Both the position numbers and the translations under genes were made by a program. A stretch of 32,215 nt of DNA from positions 1-32,215 of the IMG/VR virus record IMGVR_UViG_3300005538_000223. One strand, written 5' to 3'. Positions 16,178-24,208 of this stretch are shown here, in pieces (the stretch's first letter is position 1; every line of letters starts with the position of its first letter). The DNA comes from a virus. Under the pieces are notes generated by a model. That model was not told where the DNA came from and searched no databases. It was given only the letters and a program-made list of their open reading frames with translations.

Positions 16178-16696
16178 CTAGCTTGTGCCGCCGTCAACCT
16201 GTGCTTCTGTGACTTCGCTGTTATCGTTTTCCGTACCAGTGCCGCCGTCCAAAGTGGCGTAGGGGTTGCTCGGCGAACTTACTGGCAGGCTCGTGTCGTA
16301 GTAGTGCATCCGAACTTCGAGTAGCGCTCTGTAAACGAATCCTTTTGCGCCAGTCTCGAACGGCATGTCCCAGTCTTTTTCAACGACGCAACCAATGACC
16401 TGTGTCGCGTCGGCGTCAGGCATATTTCCTGAGTAATTTTCCAGCAGCAGTCGCACTGCTCGCGAAGTTGCGCGAGCGTCGTAGTAGTTGCTGGCGTAGG
16501 CATCCACTTGAATCAGTGCATCGCGCAGGCCGCTCGCGCCGTTAAGCGAATAGGTGTCGCCAGTCGCAACGATGCTAAGCACGATGCTCGGCACGCTGGT
16601 GCCTTTCGTTTGCAGTATCCAGTAGACACGGCCATTCACCAGAGCATTGACGCCTGAGTCCTGCGATATTAGCTCGTAGATTCCTTTTTCGAACAA
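16178..16696 (-). CDS. DUF3168-type tail terminator protein
   Basis: A 172-residue protein resembling DUF3168 (lambda gpU-like tail terminator / tail completion). It has a GIYELISQDSGVNALVNGRVYWILQTKGTSVPSIVLSIV start, with helix then strand and the conserved P-x-hydrophobic strand, then GLRDALIQVDAYASNYYDARATSRAVRLLLE, a family hallmark. The acidic, glycine-rich C-terminus extends beyond usual length. TTG at 16696 was chosen because AGAAGG sits 6 bases before it; the longer frame from 16756 overlaps the head-closure gene. Motif copy d is just upstream. It would cap the tail tube before joining to the head. Confidence 0.82.
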   Translation of the reverse strand: MFEKGIYELISQDSGVNALVNGRVYWILQTKGTSVPSIVLSIVATGDTYSLNGASGLRDALIQVDAYASNYYDARATSRAVRLLLENYSGNMPDADATQVIGCVVEKDWDMPFETGAKGFVYRALLEVRMHYYDTSLPVSSPSNPYATLDGGTGTENDNSEVTEAQVDGGTS

Positions 16697-16711
16697 AATG
16701 CACCTTCTAAT

Positions 16712-16732
16712 GAGACCGTGAAGTGTTACGCG
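16712..16732 (-). promoter_or_regulatory. Dispersed start-associated motif, copy d (DUF3168 gene)
   Basis: Minus-strand CGCGTAACA-CTTCAC-GGTCTC overlaps the stop codon of the head-closure gene; GTAACA to the TTG start is 33 bases. The flanking AGAAGGTGC resembles the flank of copy g. Confidence 0.5.
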
Positions 16733-17094
16733 TTCAAACCGTCGTTCTCTATCCATGCCCAGATTTCAATTTGTACTTGCTGGCCGTCTATGTCGCTGAC
16801 GCTCTCGATGTTGTACGTCTGGCCGTGATAAAGAATTGTCATATCCGAAGTTGGCACGAACTGCTTCGAATAGCGCATGGTGATTTTGAAACTCGACGCC
16901 GCATTGCGTTGCTGCGTTTTGTCGTCTTCCCGCCCGCGCCACATCGCAATGTTCGCGTGAGCAGTCCACACGGTCGTAGGCGGGTTTAGAGTGCCGTCAT
17001 TCTCAGCGCCGACAGCCTTTTGAAATGTGATGAGGCAGTTCAGTTCGCTCGCGGTCTTGTATCGAACGCCAGTTGATATTCTTTTCGTGAACAT
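16726..17094 (-). CDS. Phage head closure protein
   Basis: A 122-residue head-closure / head-tail joining protein of the SPP1 gp16 / HK97 gp7-like family. Marks are LNCLITFQKAVGAENDGTLNPPTTVWTAHANIAMWRGRE (the usual R-x-x-F-x-x-x...W-x-x-x-A-x-V layout), SKQFVPTSDMTILYHGQTYNIESVSDIDGQQVQIEIWAW (the I-x-Y-x-G-x-x-Y-x-I-x-x-V ending). It would cap the portal-connector stack. Ribosome site AAGG is 6 bases before ATG, overlapping the previous gene's stop region. Length normal for the family. Confidence 0.87.
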   Translation of the reverse strand: MFTKRISTGVRYKTASELNCLITFQKAVGAENDGTLNPPTTVWTAHANIAMWRGREDDKTQQRNAASSFKITMRYSKQFVPTSDMTILYHGQTYNIESVSDIDGQQVQIEIWAWIENDGLNA

Positions 17095-17097
17095 GGT

Positions 17098-17802
17098 TTA
17101 CCTTGGAATCCTGAAGCTGCGATAGCTCGAAAGCAGAGAACAGAGCGTCATGTATATTTCTGAAGTTGGTTCGACGGTGGCGATAGATCGGTTCTCGTAG
17201 AAGTGCGCTGCGAGAAACATCACAGCCAGCTTCAGTTGCGAAGGCACCGTGTCGGACGTGGCGCCATAGCCAGCCGTGTACGTTATTTGAATGCAATCTT
17301 GGCGTCGGTCGGTTAGCGGCCACGTGCAGCCGACGTTCAGAGTGATTTTGTTGTAGTTCACCGTGTAGGTGGACGGGTCGAGTGTCTGCAACGCACCCGT
17401 CGTGTCGTTGTACGTTATGACAGGCGCGACGAGCGGCGAAAGGCTCGATTGAACAGGACGCCTCACTATTTCGATTGAGTCTTGTGTTTGGAAACCGAAC
17501 CACCACCAAGGCGTCTGGTTAAAAAGTCCAAGCTCGTAGTTGTACAACTGGCGCGGGTCAGCCTGACCGGGAAAGAAATCAAAGGTCAAAACCATAGTCT
17601 CGGTAATCATCGCCGTCGCAGCGAGCTGCTCTACTTGGTCGCTGGCCGCGTCGATGAAGGTCTGAAGCAACGTGTAATCCGAATTGGGCACGAGCGGCGA
17701 CAAGCTGGTGTACTGCTCTGGCAAGTCGAAGCGCCCGAACGACGCAAGGTCAGCGGGAAGCACAACAGGATTAGAGCGCGGCGTGATTATCTGCTCGTAC
17801 AT
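17098..17802 (-). CDS. Head-tail connector protein (gp6-like)
   Basis: A 234-residue protein of the gp6-like connector type, which forms a ring under the portal. It contains LLQTFIDAASDQVEQLAATAMITETMVLTFDFFPG and a C-terminal helix QLKLAVMFLAAHFYENRSIATV, a strong signature of gp6/gp15-type adaptors (helical hairpin, LA...HFYENR). The central strand-rich part (residues ~70-185) is longer than in small gp6 proteins and contains TPWWWFGF, which is odd. Ribosome site AAGGAAG precedes ATG by 6 bases; its stop is followed after 3 bases by the head-closure start. Confidence 0.85.
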   Translation of the reverse strand: MYEQIITPRSNPVVLPADLASFGRFDLPEQYTSLSPLVPNSDYTLLQTFIDAASDQVEQLAATAMITETMVLTFDFFPGQADPRQLYNYELGLFNQTPWWWFGFQTQDSIEIVRRPVQSSLSPLVAPVITYNDTTGALQTLDPSTYTVNYNKITLNVGCTWPLTDRRQDCIQITYTAGYGATSDTVPSQLKLAVMFLAAHFYENRSIATVEPTSEIYMTLCSLLSSYRSFRIPR

Positions 17803-17805
17803 GGG

Positions 17806-18753
17806 TTACTTCCTTCTTTTCAAAAGTTCAATGCGCTTTTGCATGATGTCTAGCTGCACATCGTTGAGTGACGCAGTCGGGCCTGCTGCGGTCGGCTCTG
17901 ACACCGTGATGCCGTGCTCTGTGCAGAGGCGAACCAGTTTCGCTTTTGCTTCAGGCTTCGACGCGGCGGGAATCTTTTCCTCTTGGTCGAAACGCGATAG
18001 CGCGTCGCGCAGGTGCGACTGCGTCTTTTCTTCGGTAGAGAATTTCCACGGCAGCGCCCACGTCGAAGTGTCATGCGGGTTGCCGCACCAGACGAAGTCT
18101 TCGGAAGTCAGATTTTCGCCATCGACTTCCTTGGTCTTGACCTGAAATTCAACGGGAGTGTTCTTGAACACGGACAGGTCGAACGAGTTCGTGACTTTCG
18201 CCTTGTCCTTGCTGACCGAAGTCGCGAAGCCTTGTGCAACGGCTTCTTCGGGACTCATCCACGTTTCAGCTTCCATCAGCGTTAGCACCGCATCTTTCGA
18301 CATGCCAGTCTTTGCGACGTAGATGTCAGCAGCGCTGGCGGAAACGGCATCGAGAGTGTCGGCCATCTTCCGCATATCGTTTGAGTAGCCAGCAGATATC
18401 GCCATAGCGCGGTGAATCATTAGCTGTGTGCCGAGTTGCATCGTCACTTTGTCGCCAGCCATCGCGATGAGCGACGCGGCTGATGCAGCTAGACCGACAA
18501 TGTTGACGGTCACAGGCTTGCCACACGCTTTGAGCGTGTTGTAGATCGCAACGCCGTCAAACAAGCTGCCGCCCGGCGAATTGATGCTGACGTTCACGCT
18601 GGAAAAATCTCCAGCGGCCTTGATGGCGTCGGACACGGCAGATGCAGTGATGCCGCTCTCGAACATGCTCTCGCCGATAGCGTCGAAAATGTCGAGCGCC
18701 AATACGTCAGCGGTCTTAACTGCCATGAAGAACTTGGTGTCTTTGGTAGTCAT
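17806..18753 (-). CDS. ClpP-like head maturation protease with C-terminal extension
   Basis: A 315-residue serine protease related to ClpP that would process capsid and scaffold during head maturation. Residues ~18-180 form the ClpP domain: INSPGGSLFDGVAIYN oxyanion region, nucleophile Ser91 in GLAASAASLIAMAG, His114 in MIHRAMA, and Glu163 (ETWMS) at the usual Asp position, as often in phage members. Residues ~213-285 (DGENLTSEDFVWCGNPHD...TWALPWKF...HLRDALSRFDQ) look like the small module often added to phage proteases (DUF6582-like, my recollection). The C-terminal helix is basic. ATG at 18753 has GAAGGG upstream; it follows the portal stop by 12 bases. In this phage the capsid gene does not follow it. 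Confidence 0.9.
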   Translation of the reverse strand: MTTKDTKFFMAVKTADVLALDIFDAIGESMFESGITASAVSDAIKAAGDFSSVNVSINSPGGSLFDGVAIYNTLKACGKPVTVNIVGLAASAASLIAMAGDKVTMQLGTQLMIHRAMAISAGYSNDMRKMADTLDAVSASAADIYVAKTGMSKDAVLTLMEAETWMSPEEAVAQGFATSVSKDKAKVTNSFDLSVFKNTPVEFQVKTKEVDGENLTSEDFVWCGNPHDTSTWALPWKFSTEEKTQSHLRDALSRFDQEEKIPAASKPEAKAKLVRLCTEHGITVSEPTAAGPTASLNDVQLDIMQKRIELLKRRK

Positions 18754-18765
18754 GTTGGTCCCTTC

Positions 18766-20778
18766 TTATTTCCACTTAATATCTAGGTCGCCATTGCTCC
18801 ACGACACGTCGCCAACTTTCGCTGTCGTACCGTCAGGATTGGCTACCCACAGTTGGTTGTGGCTCAGTTCGTAATTCGGTATTCCAAACTGCTTTGCGAT
18901 GGCAATGTCAGCGTCCGACGGCTTCGGGTCAGTTCCGTTGGGATGCGAATGAACTATCGTTTTGTCGCCGGGGTGAACCGTGACAGAACTCTTAGCGCTG
19001 TCGTGGCTCGACTGAATATTTCTAGGTTGCCCAGCTCCATCTACTGTGAAGCTGTGCTCGATTTTGTCGGTGCCGTGATATGACGGCGATGCTTCCGCAT
19101 AGAGCTTAGTCAACTGGTCGTGAACGGCTGCGGTCTTTAGAAGCTCGTGAGCGCCGCCGCTGCCACCAGTCGCAAACCGACCGCTAGAGTCTCGGTTGGC
19201 ATCTGCGTTCGTAATCAGCGCTATGAGAGCAGACTTTGCTGTATCGGCGGTAATCGCTCCGCTCTTTCTATCGCAGAGATAAACGGTTGCATTCTCGACG
19301 CTGATGTTGAGAACGTCTGACACGAACTCGGGATCCAGTTTGCCGCCCTTCGACTCTTTGCGAAGCACGCGCTCTGCGAGCGAGTTTGCAATCGCGGCGA
19401 GACGTGCTGTTGCTGCTGACGGCTTCTCGGAAACCGCTGGCGCTGGCTTTGCAGCCGCGTCGTCGGCGTCAGTCTCTTTACCGGGAAGGTCTTGGCCCGG
19501 AATGTAAATCTCCTGCGTGTCGGGATTGAACACGGCAGAGTTCGCAGGCAACTGGAAGTAGTCGAGACCGTCAACGGTGTCCATGTCTTCTTGGATACGC
19601 ACTTCGTTTCCGCAAATCTGACCGCTCTCCAATTGGATTTTGTAGGTCTCTGCTCGCTCACGCAGTGAACCGCGTAGGATAATGTTGGCGTCGTGCTTGG
19701 CGTAGAGCGTGGCACGGTCTTTCTGTGGAATCAGATCGCGCATGATTGTCTGCTCGAACGAAACGCAGAACGGAAGCAGCGAAGTGTTGTAATACTCGTC
19801 GAGAAATGCAGAGCTAGATGCGTAGGTAGAGTTCTGTGCGCCCATGCCGAGCTTCACGAGCAGCGGTGCGCCGCCGAGCAAGCGAATAACTTCTTCGGCA
19901 TTCCACTTTCTCGATTCGAGCAACTGCGACTCGGCTGCGTTGAATGACATCTTTTCCCACTTCAAACCGCCGGGGAGAATGGAGAACTTGGCCGCGTTCT
20001 GCGAACCTGAAAAATCTTTCTTGAGTCTGTCAACGGTGTTCTGTGCTTCAACTTCAGTGATGCTCGACTCGGGCGGTGCGGAGAGAAAACCGCTCATGCC
20101 GAGACCGTTCGCGAACTGTCGTCCCGCTGTTTCTTCCGCAGCCATCAAGACGCTGAGCGCTTCCTTGGCGAGCACGGTGATTGCGGTTCCCTCAATGCCC
20201 ATACCTTCAAGGTTCACGCTCGTCGTGTGCCAGATATCAGCCTGCTCGAAGCGTCGTATGTTGCCAGCGCCGTCGGTGTAGCGCCAAAAGAGAACGGGCG
20301 TTCCCGGCACTTCTCTGTCCCACTGCTGCACCATGTTCCATGCGTTGACAGGCCAGAGCGAGATAATGTCGCCCTTTCTATTCCGTATGATTTGGCAGAA
20401 GGCATTGCCAGCCATGATGAGTTGCGATGCAAGGAACCAGCGCATCTGGTACGAAGTCTGCAAAGCGTTCGGACAATCTTTCAGAAGCGTGTAGAGCGGG
20501 TTGGTAATGGCGGACTGTGTTCGAACACGGCCTTTTACTTCGGTGCGCGAGCGCAACACCAACGGCATTTTGGCAATGTCGGCGCTGAGCATCTTCACGC
20601 CTGCGAGAAAAGACGCAACACGAATGGCCGTCTCGCGAGTTACCACCTTGCCCGATGCTGTAGGGAAACCCATCAGGCCGCGAACAAAATCGGCGGATGG
20701 AGCGGCGAGCGTCGAAGTGCCGCCATCGTTCTTGATAGCTGCCCACGCATTGCGAAGGCCAGTTAGGTTGAAACCCAT
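18766..20778 (-). CDS. HK97-family portal protein fused to a JAMM/MPN-like domain
   Basis: A 670-residue portal. Residues ~30-420 are an HK97-type portal (ETAIRVASFLAGVKMLSADIAKMPL, QLIMAGNAFCQIIRNRKGDII, ESRKWNAEEVIRLLGGAPLLV), forming the ring for DNA entry. Residues ~430-525 are a low-complexity linker and a helical part. The linker NRDSSGRFATGGSGG (528-542) resembles those before toxin or enzyme tails in phage head proteins. The C-terminal ~120 residues have HSHPNGTDPKPSDAD: His610, His612, Ser621, Asp624, the HxH-x8-SxxD metal motif of JAMM/JAB proteases; the Glu may be Glu574. This makes a zinc-dependent peptidase or isopeptidase likely. Ribosome site AGGACGG; motif copy e lies upstream. 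Confidence 0.9.
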   Translation of the reverse strand: MGFNLTGLRNAWAAIKNDGGTSTLAAPSADFVRGLMGFPTASGKVVTRETAIRVASFLAGVKMLSADIAKMPLVLRSRTEVKGRVRTQSAITNPLYTLLKDCPNALQTSYQMRWFLASQLIMAGNAFCQIIRNRKGDIISLWPVNAWNMVQQWDREVPGTPVLFWRYTDGAGNIRRFEQADIWHTTSVNLEGMGIEGTAITVLAKEALSVLMAAEETAGRQFANGLGMSGFLSAPPESSITEVEAQNTVDRLKKDFSGSQNAAKFSILPGGLKWEKMSFNAAESQLLESRKWNAEEVIRLLGGAPLLVKLGMGAQNSTYASSSAFLDEYYNTSLLPFCVSFEQTIMRDLIPQKDRATLYAKHDANIILRGSLRERAETYKIQLESGQICGNEVRIQEDMDTVDGLDYFQLPANSAVFNPDTQEIYIPGQDLPGKETDADDAAAKPAPAVSEKPSAATARLAAIANSLAERVLRKESKGGKLDPEFVSDVLNISVENATVYLCDRKSGAITADTAKSALIALITNADANRDSSGRFATGGSGGAHELLKTAAVHDQLTKLYAEASPSYHGTDKIEHSFTVDGAGQPRNIQSSHDSAKSSVTVHPGDKTIVHSHPNGTDPKPSDADIAIAKQFGIPNYELSHNQLWVANPDGTTAKVGDVSWSNGDLDIKWK

Positions 20779-20803
20779 GTTATTACCGTCCTATATACCC
20801 GCT

Positions 20804-20828
20804 GATATCCCTAGAATCTGTGACAGGT
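20804..20828 (-). promoter_or_regulatory. Dispersed start-associated motif, copy e (portal gene)
   Basis: Minus-strand ACCTGTCACA, then GATTCTAG and GGATATC, in the gap between the terminase stop (20834) and portal ATG. It is the most divergent copy, with 8 bases between the two halves. Confidence 0.45.
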
Positions 20829-20833
20829 CTTTT

Positions 20834-22567
20834 TCACTTCGACGTTACTGACCAGAAAGCCTGTTTCTTCTTCTGATTTGCAGGGTCAGTCGCTCGCGCC
20901 AGCGCCATAATCATCGCGGCTGGCCCGTCAATCTTTTCTCGCTTAGAGTCGCGGTCAGGCTTGATGAACTTCGTGCTGGATTGCGTGTTCCACCTAAGAT
21001 TGCTCACCTGCCAGCGCATGACAGGGTCTGCGTCGTGTGCGAACTCGTTTCGCAGAATCTTTCTCATCCACTCCTGGCACGGCCCGTTCATCTTGACGTG
21101 ACTCTGCGGATAGGAAACGAACTTCTGCATCGGAAAGCCCGCTTCGCCGAGCATCCTGATTAGTTCCGACGACCACGCATCGTCGTAAGCTAGCTCAACA
21201 AGGTCGAACGTCTTGTTAATCGTGATGATTGCGTCCGAAATAAAACGAACGTCGGTCAGATTGCCTTCGGTAGTGGTAATGAATCCGTCTTCAGACCAAC
21301 GGTCGTAAGGCACGCGGTCTTTCTTCACGCGACCCTCAATGTTGTCCTGCGGGCACCAGAACCACGGAATCACCCGCCACTTCTCGCCGTCTTTGTCGGG
21401 CGGGAACAGAAGGACGAGCGATGATGTATCTAGCTTTGGCGCCAAATCGACGCCTGCAAAACAGCGACGGCCTTTCAGTGCAGCGATGGACTCGCGTCGA
21501 AGGCGTACAGGGTCGGGGTGCGCTCCTAGGTCTTCACGACAACACTCGTCCCATTTGCTCAGCTCAATTGCTGGGTTCTCCGCTTCGCTCGACCACATGT
21601 TCAGACAGAATCGTTTGAACTCGCCTAACGCAGTCGGCTTTCCTTGTGCCTCGCTAAATTCCTTCTTACTTGTGTTGATATCGAGCAGAACCCCGAGCGA
21701 AGGGTTTGGTTTTATCCAGTTGTTCGAATCCTTCCAATCATCTTTGTCGTCCATCGAAAAGATGAACGGACAGAACTCGTCGTCGATGACGTGCCCGTCC
21801 AGAACTTTTGTGCCGTACTCGCGCTCAGCCCAACATAGCGATGTTCCGCCCGCTGACGAGCCAGCAGTCGTGATTTCAAACATCAGCGGCTGTTTACGCG
21901 TTCTGCCGCCGTAGCGAAGGACGGAGTAGATGTTGCTGCCTAACTTCCAGCGGTGTAGCTCATCCAAGCACGCGAATGAAACGACCGCGCCGTCTTCGCT
22001 GTCACCGTCTCTCGACATTGCGCTGAGCCGAGAGCCTGTCGCGGGTAAGTGCAGCGCGTGAACAGGCTCGTTACCAGATTGCTCGATTGCAGCCTTGAGT
22101 TCTGGGTGACGATTTCGCATCGCCACTGCTTCTTTGAAACAAATTCCAGCCTGTTTCCTTGTCGTCGCAGCAATAAAACACCGCGCCGACCGTTCGCCAT
22201 CGGCAATCAGGTGATAGAGACAGAGCGCGGCGACGAATGCTGTCTTGCCGTTCTTTTTTGCGACTTCTAGGTATGCTCGACGGAACCTGCGCGAGCCGTC
22301 TGCTATTCGCTTCCATCCGTAGAGAATGAAAAGTACGGCGTGCTGCCACGCCATAAGCACCATCGGTGTGTCTTGGTTCGGTGGAGTGCAGAAGGTCTCG
22401 ATAAACTGCGCGACGTACTCGCCAGCGCTGGCGTCAAAATACAAGCCACGCTCTGCCCCTGTTTTGAGGTCGGAGACGTGGCGCAGTATTGTCTTTTTCA
22501 TCCACGAGCCAACGACCTGCGTGCCGTCGAGAACGTCGTCGATGTATTGCTGTGCCTTGCTCAACAA
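20834..22567 (-). CDS. terL: Terminase large subunit
   Basis: A 577-residue HK97/P27-type TerL packaging motor. The ATPase part has Walker A EVAKKNGKTA (101-110) and Walker B VVSFACLDELH with Asp202-Glu203, followed by the coupling region FEITTAGSSAG. The nuclease part has the acidic residues Asp374 (FAGVDLAPKLDTSS), Asp462 (LAYDDAWSS) and Asp547 (KIDGPAAMIMALARA), all expected for RNase H-like cleavage. Length is normal. TTG at 22567 is accepted because GGAG lies 5 bases before it; no in-frame ATG is close. The gene follows the capsid gene, not the small terminase gene, which is unusual. Confidence 0.95.
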   Translation of the reverse strand: MLSKAQQYIDDVLDGTQVVGSWMKKTILRHVSDLKTGAERGLYFDASAGEYVAQFIETFCTPPNQDTPMVLMAWQHAVLFILYGWKRIADGSRRFRRAYLEVAKKNGKTAFVAALCLYHLIADGERSARCFIAATTRKQAGICFKEAVAMRNRHPELKAAIEQSGNEPVHALHLPATGSRLSAMSRDGDSEDGAVVSFACLDELHRWKLGSNIYSVLRYGGRTRKQPLMFEITTAGSSAGGTSLCWAEREYGTKVLDGHVIDDEFCPFIFSMDDKDDWKDSNNWIKPNPSLGVLLDINTSKKEFSEAQGKPTALGEFKRFCLNMWSSEAENPAIELSKWDECCREDLGAHPDPVRLRRESIAALKGRRCFAGVDLAPKLDTSSLVLLFPPDKDGEKWRVIPWFWCPQDNIEGRVKKDRVPYDRWSEDGFITTTEGNLTDVRFISDAIITINKTFDLVELAYDDAWSSELIRMLGEAGFPMQKFVSYPQSHVKMNGPCQEWMRKILRNEFAHDADPVMRWQVSNLRWNTQSSTKFIKPDRDSKREKIDGPAAMIMALARATDPANQKKKQAFWSVTSK

Positions 22568-22661
22568 GTCTCCAACCCCCTCAAAAGGTTGCTCAGGGAA
22601 AGTGTTTGAGGCACCTTCCCCAAGACTGAGCGCAGGAGCAACCCCGCGCTGTAAGCGTGTG

Positions 22662-22693
22662 GAGCGGGCGCGTCGGTTAACGTCGCCCGCCTC
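22662..22693 (-). terminator. GC-rich hairpin after the capsid gene
   Basis: Directly after the capsid stop, minus-strand GAG(G)CGGGCG pairs with CGCCCGCTC around a 13-base loop, one bulge. No T-run follows, so it may be a weak terminator, attenuator or mRNA stabiliser that separates abundant capsid mRNA from terminase mRNA. Confidence 0.35.
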
Positions 22694-22697
22694 AGAC

Positions 22698-23888
22698 TTA
22701 GCCGTTGATGGTCATCACCTGCGTGGCTTCCGTGAGGATGCAGCGCTGGTCGGCACGTTTGTAGCCCAGAATCGCGGTCTGGCCGTTGGCGGCGAGAACC
22801 TGATCCAGAACCTTCACGCGAATACCAGAGCCGCCACGATCACCGATTACCCATCCGGCAGAGAAATCACCGAAGATGAGTGCGCCGCTGACGGAGGGCG
22901 AAGCAGAGTAGACGGGCATCTCGGACGAGAACGCGACCGGGAAGCCGAGCAGCGTGCATTTGCCGCTGGCGTCGTACTGGATATAGTTCTGGAACTGCGA
23001 GCTGGCAATCTGGGCCTTGTACAGCGCGATGATGGTCTGGCGGTTAGCCAAGAACTTCGCGTTCGCGTAGTACGCTTGACGCAGAGCGCCCGTCAGAGTC
23101 AGAACGTTGTTGATGGTCAGCGCAGCGGTAGACTGAGCGATGCCACCTTCGAGATAGCCGAGCGGCGAAGAGGCACCGTTCGTACCACCCACAACGAACT
23201 GCACTTCTTCCAGAGTGACAATCATGCGGTTGAGTTCAGCCGACACGAAGTCTTGCAGCGCTTTCACGTCCTGCAACAGTTCCCACGACACGTTGATTTG
23301 GTCGCCATACTGATAAGCACCCAGAGTGGTGTTAGCGAACGTCGGAACGTTCGTCGCGAATGCGTTAGTTCCCGAGTTGGTTGACTCGGCTTTCGCTGCG
23401 GCGACGCCACGGCTCGCTTGGTACGGGAACACGATGTTCATTTCGGTGGTCATGACGCGAGACAAAGAACGAGCGCTCGCTTCAATCAACGCCAAGTTAG
23501 GGATGGACGGGTCGGTCTGAGCCGGAACGAGATAGCTACCGTCAGCGGCAGTTCCACCTTCCGCCAATGCGGCGTTGGTGAAGTTGCGCGTCGCGAGTGC
23601 GTTCCAGAACGCTTTCTCATACGCAGCGGACAGAACCTTCTTGCCATTCTTGCTGGCGGTCGGTACGAACGCTTCGCTGGTCGGCGCAGCAACTTCTTTC
23701 TTGCCTTTCTCGATTTCGGCCAAGCGAACCAGAGTCTGGTTGATGGAGTTGATTTCTGCGGTGTGATTTGTGTACTGCTCTTCCTGAGCAGCGGTGAGTT
23801 TCACGCTGGCATCCATCGCAGCCTTGAGCATCAGCTCTTGCGCGGCGATGAGTTCAGCTTTCTTGGTATTCAGAATCTTCGAGTCCAT
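22698..23888 (-). CDS. Major capsid protein, HK97 fold
   Basis: A 396-residue HK97-type capsid protein. Residues 1-75 are a coiled-coil delta (internal scaffold) region, from MDSKILNTKKAELIAAQELM onward, that a protease would remove. The mature part begins near 80-110 and has typical phrases: GGTAADGSYLVPAQTDPSIPNLALIEASARSLSRVMTT, YGDQINVSWELLQDVKALQDFVSAEL and FGDFSAGWVIGDRGGSGIRV. Ribosome site AAGGA lies 8 bases before ATG. The leader is 120+ bases and carries motif copy f, suggesting its own promoter. The gene is placed upstream of TerL, portal and protease in transcription order, unlike the usual protease-capsid order. Confidence 0.93.
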   Translation of the reverse strand: MDSKILNTKKAELIAAQELMLKAAMDASVKLTAAQEEQYTNHTAEINSINQTLVRLAEIEKGKKEVAAPTSEAFVPTASKNGKKVLSAAYEKAFWNALATRNFTNAALAEGGTAADGSYLVPAQTDPSIPNLALIEASARSLSRVMTTEMNIVFPYQASRGVAAAKAESTNSGTNAFATNVPTFANTTLGAYQYGDQINVSWELLQDVKALQDFVSAELNRMIVTLEEVQFVVGGTNGASSPLGYLEGGIAQSTAALTINNVLTLTGALRQAYYANAKFLANRQTIIALYKAQIASSQFQNYIQYDASGKCTLLGFPVAFSSEMPVYSASPSVSGALIFGDFSAGWVIGDRGGSGIRVKVLDQVLAANGQTAILGYKRADQRCILTEATQVMTING

Positions 23889-24000
23889 TGCGGTTTTCCT
23901 TGGAACGATGTCACCCGTAGTGCGTCGATGGACGCTGGAAAGGTGCGTGGCCGATTGCCGCCGCTCGAAGGAGTAGGACGACGCAAGGCTTCGCAGACTT

Positions 24001-24018
24001 TCCTGTTGCTGTGACGGC
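24001..24018 (-). promoter_or_regulatory. Dispersed start-associated motif, copy f (capsid gene)
   Basis: Minus-strand GCCGTCACA-GCAACA-GGA lies in the 320-base divergent gap between the capsid gene and the plus-strand membrane protein, 113 bases before the capsid ATG. The rest of this gap shows only the palindrome at 24168-24187. Confidence 0.5.
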
Positions 24019-24167
24019 CACTGGAAACGTGGAAGGAAAATTAAGAGAGACTAAGTCAGTGATGGCAAAAGGAGTTACTTCACATCGGACGAGTTACTGT
24101 CGAACGTCAGTTCGGAAGATTTCTAAGAAGATTTTCTTTTTCCGGATTTTTCGAGCGCTGATTGGTG

Positions 24168-24187
24168 CGGTGGTAGAATTGCCACCG
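24168..24187. promoter_or_regulatory. Operator-like palindrome before the membrane protein gene
   Basis: CGGTGG (24168-24173) and CCACCG (24182-24187) are perfect inverted arms around TAGAATTG. The loop contains TAGAAT, a plausible -10 box, 22 bases before the ATG; no good -35 was seen. It resembles an operator covering a promoter. Confidence 0.4.
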
Positions 24188-24208
24188 TCCAAACTGAGGT
24201 GCTCCAGA

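Noticed and set aside
22326-23384. 352-residue plus-strand ORF opposite capsid and terminase
   Set aside because: It is the reverse shadow of two certain genes, with arginine-rich unstructured translation.
24011-24208. Longer start for the plus-strand membrane protein
   Set aside because: The extra 66 residues are arginine-rich and irregular, lie over the divergent promoter region, and ATG 24209 has a ribosome site and begins the first membrane helix.
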